Source: Desulfuromonadaceae bacterium
Lineage (GTDB): Bacteria > Desulfobacterota > Desulfuromonadia > Geobacterales > Pseudopelobacteraceae
Assembly: GCA_028683855.1 (NCBI GenBank)
Contig: JAQUHA010000008.1
Span: forward strand, 1 to 32,833
Direction of reading: 5' to 3'
Length of the DNA stretch: 32,833 nt
Shown here: one piece after another, positions 31,580-32,833 of the stretch
Numbering within the stretch: position 1 is the stretch's first letter
Layout: each line of letters starts with the position of its first letter
Notes under the pieces: generated by a model
Seen by the model: only the letters and a program-made list of their open reading frames with translations
Told to the model about the DNA's origin: nothing
Databases searched by the model: none
Position numbers and translations under genes: made by a program

Positions 31580-32833
31580 TCAATAATGAATGTCCAGCAT
31601 CTCGTGAGCAGATTTTATCTGATACGAAGTCTGTATAGACGGCAGACTGCTCCGTTCGTTATAAAACCCGTCTGGTGTTCTCCATAAACGCTGCTGTTGC
31701 TGCTGTTTTGCAAGTTCTCGCCAGGCATTCTGATTCTGTCCAAGATTTGAAGAATCTCTGCCACCCGTAGTAACATCAAAGGACTCCATTGTAATGTTTT
31801 GACGGGCAAGTGTTGCTTTTAAGACTTCTGAATTTTGATTAATTGCATCACGAACATTTCTGTTTTCCGCAACTATTTCAACTGAAAGTTTCTGGCCTTG
31901 AAGATTAAGGTTTACCTTCAATTCACCAAAATTGTCAGGTGTCAGCGTCAGCGATATCTGCTGCATACCCTGTTTCAGCTCTTTCTGCACAAAATGTTCT
32001 TTCAGCTGATTTACAATATGCTCTGAATTGTTTTGCTGCATCATATCCAAAGATGTGGTTCTAGGCTTGTCAATACTATGAAACCTTGCTCTGGAATCAT
32101 CCCTATGAAGATGATTTACAACATTTGGAGTATCAGCCTGCTTGAAAGCAGTTTGATCTTCATGATTTTCCAAAGATTCTTCCGAATTTTCAGATGCTAC
32201 GGATAATTTAACAGTTGTCAAAGATCCTGTTGTCATTTCTTTGACTTCAGTAGTCTGGAGTTCGACATCCTTGCCGTCAACAGTTTTATCAGAGTTGTTG
32301 TCCATTTGAATAACAGCTCCTTGAGGCACCAAAACCGAAGAACCGGCTGAATCAGTTGAAACAGTACGGTTTTCAACAACTATGACAGACTCTTTAGTCA
32401 TTTTATCGTCATCAACAGCAACAGCCTGTTTAGACGATACATCAATTACAGTAGATTTAGCAGACACAACTTTTTCTACGGTAACCACCAATTGCGATTT
32501 TTCAGCTCTATTTGCATTTTTTATACCATTTTCAACGCATATTCCGGCAGCAAGAGCAGAGCCAGAAACAACACTCCCGGCTATCAAATCAGGCTGCTCA
32601 AGAGGGTCATTCTGTAAAGAGACTCCATTAATACTGGTAATTACAACTTTCTTCGGCTGCAACGAAGTGAAATTTATCGCAGATTCGGCAACATCTATAG
32701 GTATTACTGTCTCCATGACTACCGGTTTCGCGACAACGGGGGAAGATTTGACTTCAACTGCTGGTTCGTCTCTAACAGCGGATGTCTGGTCAGAGGCAGG
32801 TGCTGTTGAAGGGGCGACTCCAGATGTTGAAGT
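31580..32833 (-). CDS. fliK: Flagellar hook-length control protein FliK (5' end outside window)
   Basis: Measures hook length and triggers the FlhB specificity switch. The visible 418 codons run without a stop to the window edge, so the start lies beyond 32833; an internal ATG at 32716 is only the first in-window Met, and the 39 codons upstream are in frame and of the same Val/Pro/Ser-rich type. Most of the visible N-terminal part is low in complexity and disordered, as usual for FliK. The conserved C-terminal domain (32014-31772) has LKQGMQQISLTLTPDNFGE and LKVNLNLQGQKLSVEIVAE, the LxPxxxGxLxV pattern that contacts FlhB. It is first of the visible flagellar genes and is followed by flgD. Confidence 0.93.
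   Translation of the reverse strand, partial: TSTSGVAPSTAPASDQTSAVRDEPAVEVKSSPVVAKPVVMETVIPIDVAESAINFTSLQPKKVVITSINGVSLQNDPLEQPDLIAGSVVSGSALAAGICVENGIKNANRAEKSQLVVTVEKVVSAKSTVIDVSSKQAVAVDDDKMTKESVIVVENRTVSTDSAGSSVLVPQGAVIQMDNNSDKTVDGKDVELQTTEVKEMTTGSLTTVKLSVASENSEESLENHEDQTAFKQADTPNVVNHLHRDDSRARFHSIDKPRTTSLDMMQQNNSEHIVNQLKEHFVQKELKQGMQQISLTLTPDNFGELKVNLNLQGQKLSVEIVAENRNVRDAINQNSEVLKATLARQNITMESFDVTTGGRDSSNLGQNQNAWRELAKQQQQQRLWRTPDGFYNERSSLPSIQTSYQIKSAHEMLDIHY

Noticed and set aside
1-32833. CRISPR arrays, tRNAs, rRNAs, insertion sequences or prophage
   Set aside because: No regularly spaced direct repeats, no cloverleaf or rRNA sequence recognised, and no transposase, integrase or phage structural motif in any frame.

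Overview
The window is a piece of a Gram-negative bacterial chromosome with moderate GC content. Gene content and protein style (type II secretion, an Mla/MCE lipid-transport system, GlnE, a DksA-family regulator and a Bacillus-like fliK-to-flhB flagellar order) fit Desulfuromonadia/Geobacterales best. That placement is inferred from recognition of families, not from a search. I see no rRNA, tRNA, CRISPR array, insertion sequence or phage gene. It looks like core chromosome with a few unusual arrangements.

Layout. (1) 1-3617, plus strand: a partial upstream gene, then metK (S-adenosylmethionine synthase) closed by a strong intrinsic terminator, then polB (family B DNA polymerase). (2) 3631-4158, minus: a gamma-carbonic-anhydrase-like hexapeptide protein, divergent from (3) 4346-10744, plus: dapF (lysine/peptidoglycan precursor) followed with overlaps by gspC-gspD-gspE-gspF, the inner-membrane and outer-membrane core of a type II secretion system without its pseudopilin genes. 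(4) 10861-13796, plus: a dksA-like regulator, a soluble GAF histidine kinase with a cysteine cluster, and a MidA/NDUFAF7-type methyltransferase. (5) 13823-19940, minus: mtnA-glnE-mlaF-mlaD, tightly packed. (6) A 302-bp divergent control region (19941-20242) containing a likely lon promoter and a strong inverted repeat. (7) 20243-23338, plus: lon and mlaE, 6 bp apart. (8) 23341-32833, minus: the flagellar operon fliK(partial)-flgD-orf(TIGR02530-like)-flgE-fliL-fliM-fliN-fliO-fliP-fliQ-fliR-flhB.

How they work together. mlaE (permease) and mlaF/mlaD (ATPase and MCE lipid-binding subunit) should form one phospholipid transporter, yet sit in two divergent transcription units sharing one intergenic region, coupled to lon on one side and to mtnA-glnE on the other. 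The flagellar block encodes hook assembly (FliK, FlgD, FlgE), the stator-associated FliL, the C-ring proteins FliM and FliN, and the export gate FliO/P/Q/R/FlhB.

Most notable observations: flhB appears to begin with an ACG codon; FlgE carries an alanine-rich, internally duplicated insertion of about 235 residues where the hook outer domain should be; the Mla genes are split; and the lon leader starts with an 11-bp hairpin/operator-like inverted repeat. I did not find an entirely unknown multi-gene system here.
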